The notes below the pieces were generated by a model that ran no database searches, was not told where the DNA came from, and worked only from the letters and a program-made list of their open reading frames with translations. Below, in pieces: positions 18,419-19,673 of a DNA stretch of 19,673 nucleotides. Both the position numbers and the translations under genes were made by a program. How positions within the stretch are numbered: the stretch's first letter is position 1; the number at the start of each line of letters is the position of its first letter. The stretch comes from JANRLJ01 sp034437895 (GTDB lineage: Bacteria; Chloroflexota; Anaerolineae; Aggregatilineales; Phototrophicaceae): assembly GCA_034437895.1 (NCBI GenBank), contig DAOTTO010000611.1, positions 1 through 19,673 of the forward strand, in the 5' to 3' direction.

Positions 18419-19393
18419 TCAATATGGCAATTCTGAGAATTTAATTTGAGGCATAGCATCAATGTAATTTAAGGTATCTAAAAACATCTGCAAACTAATA
18501 TAAGCATTCTCATGAAGTTTGGGACCCAAAATAATCTGACTTAACGGTAGATAACCTATATACTCACGTGATGTAAAATCTAACTCAATATATGGCACAA
18601 ATATATTATTGCGATTTCGGTAAAATAAACCTTCTGTAGCTGCACGTTGTCCATCTCGTATTTTATTTCCCATTTTAGCTTGGATTATACGCCATTCTTG
18701 TTCGTTACTAAAACTGGGATGTTTATAGAATAAAGCTAGTTGTACAAATATTTGACGACAACGTTCAATAATTGTATCTCCATTCTTCTTTTGAGAATGC
18801 AAATTGCTGTCTACTATTTGTTGTAATGTCTTAATCGTTTCTTCGATTGTTTTTTCTGCTAAAGCTTTTTGTGTTTGAGGGTTATATTCCACTTTGATGA
18901 AAGTTAATTCCGTTTGTTGGTAGGAGAAAATGACATGACCAGATTTCTTTTGCTTTAATTCGTTAGGTTTAACACCTATAGAATATCCAGCGCCATCGTT
19001 TCCATATGCTCTGAATTGATCGAGTAAATCCCCATTTTCGGAAAAACTCGTAATGTAGATATCGTAGTTAATGTGATCTAGTAAAGATAATGAGTTTTCT
19101 CTAGTGCTAATTGTCTTTTCTAAAACCCATCTTATCCAACTATCTTGGATTTTGTTGATGTAGCCTTGAATGATTGAGGTAATAAGTTTGTCTGCGTAAA
19201 GTATTTCTGTTTTGTCATTTAAAAATTTGAAGTGAGTTGCCCAAAACTTTCTTGTTGATAAAATTCCATTTAAGCCATTAATGTCAGTGTAGTGGAAAAG
19301 TACCTTCGGTATGTGTAAATCTTTAAACACCTCATTTTGCATATCACCTTCAAGATTATCCAATAGATCCCGAGCTTTTTCATCTAAATACAT
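18419..19393 (-). CDS. DUF2971 family protein, 324 aa
   Basis: The N-terminal part has VLFHYTDINGLNGIL and FWATHFKFLNDKTEILYA, followed by ITSFSENGDLLDQFRAYGND and GAGYSIG, then NEQEWRI near residue 240. These are the conserved blocks I recall for DUF2971 (LYHYT...GIL...LND..E, FS..D.LS.W..YG...G). The family has no proven activity; the HYT start and GIL block recall ADP-ribosyltransferase-fold proteins, and members appear in accessory and defence-type loci, both of which are inference. The gene is much richer in A and T than its neighbours and uses AT-rich codons, which suggests recent acquisition. It is monocistronic, convergent with pdxS. AAAGG is 9 bases before the ATG. Confidence 0.75.
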   Translation of the reverse strand: MYLDEKARDLLDNLEGDMQNEVFKDLHIPKVLFHYTDINGLNGILSTRKFWATHFKFLNDKTEILYADKLITSIIQGYINKIQDSWIRWVLEKTISTRENSLSLLDHINYDIYITSFSENGDLLDQFRAYGNDGAGYSIGVKPNELKQKKSGHVIFSYQQTELTFIKVEYNPQTQKALAEKTIEETIKTLQQIVDSNLHSQKKNGDTIIERCRQIFVQLALFYKHPSFSNEQEWRIIQAKMGNKIRDGQRAATEGLFYRNRNNIFVPYIELDFTSREYIGYLPLSQIILGPKLHENAYISLQMFLDTLNYIDAMPQIKFSELPY

Positions 19394-19437
19394 TTATTTG
19401 GCCTTTGTATCTGTGCTTAAGCGTTGCTAACTAAAAA

Positions 19438-19443
19438 ATTATA
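19438..19443 (-). promoter_or_regulatory. Candidate -10 box of the DUF2971 gene
   Basis: A perfect TATAAT on the minus strand, 44 bases before the start codon, in a short AT-rich intergenic stretch. No convincing -35 is found at the usual spacing. Confidence 0.3.
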
Positions 19444-19462
19444 GCCGGTATTTATCAAAATA

Positions 19463-19490
19463 TTGTTGTTATTGGATTGTTTCGCATAAT
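19463..19490 (+). promoter_or_regulatory. Candidate promoter of the short ORF at the right edge
   Basis: TTGTTG (19463-19468), a 16-base spacer and CATAAT (19485-19490) on the plus strand, about 50 bases before the ATG at 19540. Confidence 0.35.
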
Positions 19491-19539
19491 CGAGTAAAGA
19501 CGGCAAAAGGTATTATTCATCTGAAAGCAAGGATTACGC

Positions 19540-19662
19540 ATGAGTCTTTTATTCACCAACGCGAAAATTATTTTTCCGACCAGAGTGATTGCACGGGGTT
19601 GGTTGTTTTCGACAAGGCAAATAAAAACGGGTGCCTATAAAAAGACATCCGTTTTTTGTTGA
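19540..19662 (+). pseudogene. 40-codon ORF resembling the N-terminus of an amidohydrolase (NagA-like), cut off by a terminator
   Basis: The ORF has a promoter candidate and a good ribosome site (AAGGA, 6 bases before the ATG). Its first 22 residues, MSLLFTNAKIIFPTRVIARG then WL, look like the opening strand of N-acetylglucosamine-6-phosphate deacetylase and related amidohydrolases (LLLTNARIVTP..VIERGWL). After residue 22 the resemblance ends, and the last 14 codons coincide with an intrinsic terminator; a TGA follows. This fits a truncated 5' end of a gene, broken by deletion or insertion, or else a small leader peptide with an attenuator. No run of one amino acid is seen that would favour classic attenuation. 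The family call rests on a short stretch and is weak; the continuation lies outside the window. Confidence 0.35.
19623..19657 (+). terminator. Intrinsic terminator (probably bidirectional)
   Basis: AAAAACGGGTG (19623-19633) and CATCCGTTTTT (19646-19656) form an 11-bp stem with one G-U pair and a 12-base loop, followed by a run of T on the plus strand. The A-run on the left gives a T-run on the minus strand too. It lies inside the 3' end of the short ORF starting at 19540. Confidence 0.75.
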
Positions 19663-19673
19663 GGCGACGACCG

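Noticed and set aside
19431..19640. 69-codon open frame without a start codon at the right edge
   Set aside because: No ATG or ribosome site, no family pattern, and it overlaps the better supported ORF at 19540 in another frame.

Overview
The window looks like a chromosomal segment of a member of the Chloroflexota (Anaerolineae-like; a cyanobacterium would be the second guess). The grounds are indirect: roughly even base composition, solenoid-repeat proteins, DUF4058 and Uma2 nuclease-fold genes, a roadblock/LC7 protein, a PdxS-type vitamin B6 enzyme and a pil/chp-like chemosensory cluster. No rRNA, tRNA or CRISPR array was seen.

Layout. 1-250: the 3' end of an IscB-type (IS200/IS605-associated) gene with its right-end hairpin. 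326-1852: two adjacent HEAT-repeat genes on the plus strand. 1841-5427: a minus-strand sugar-nucleotide operon read in the order nucleotidyltransferase/left-handed beta-helix protein, phosphohexomutase, DUF4058. 5428-5599: a divergent regulatory region with nested palindromes and a leader hairpin that covers a strong Shine-Dalgarno sequence. 5600-8375: a large unassigned helical-repeat protein and a GAF-like protein on the plus strand. 8389-17206: a long minus-strand chemosensory cluster read in the order CheW, MCP, Uma2, broken nucleotidyltransferase, hybrid CheA, CheB, receiver, RsbT-like protein, CheW, pseudo-receiver/LC7. 17403-18323: pdxS. 18419-19393: an AT-rich DUF2971 gene. 19540-19662: a short amidohydrolase-like 5' fragment that runs into an intrinsic terminator.

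How the genes work together. The chemosensory cluster has a receptor with almost no extracellular part, two CheW couplers, a CheA with its own receiver, CheB for adaptation and one canonical free receiver. It ends with two proteins whose key catalytic or phosphoacceptor residues are replaced: an RsbT-like protein lacking the N-box asparagine and a receiver lacking the phosphoacceptor aspartate that is fused to a roadblock/LC7 domain. This suggests output through protein-protein contacts, perhaps to twitching or gliding polarity or to a partner-switch regulator, rather than a flagellar switch. No flagellar gene and no CheR is present here.

The clearest new structure is a 175-bp non-coding transposable element (MITE-like) at 14324-14498. 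It has 15-bp terminal inverted repeats, a 5-bp target duplication (CAATA) and several internal hairpins, and it has split an MntA-like nucleotidyltransferase gene between the MCP and cheA genes. Removing the element and one copy of CAATA in silico restores an uninterrupted 108-residue protein.
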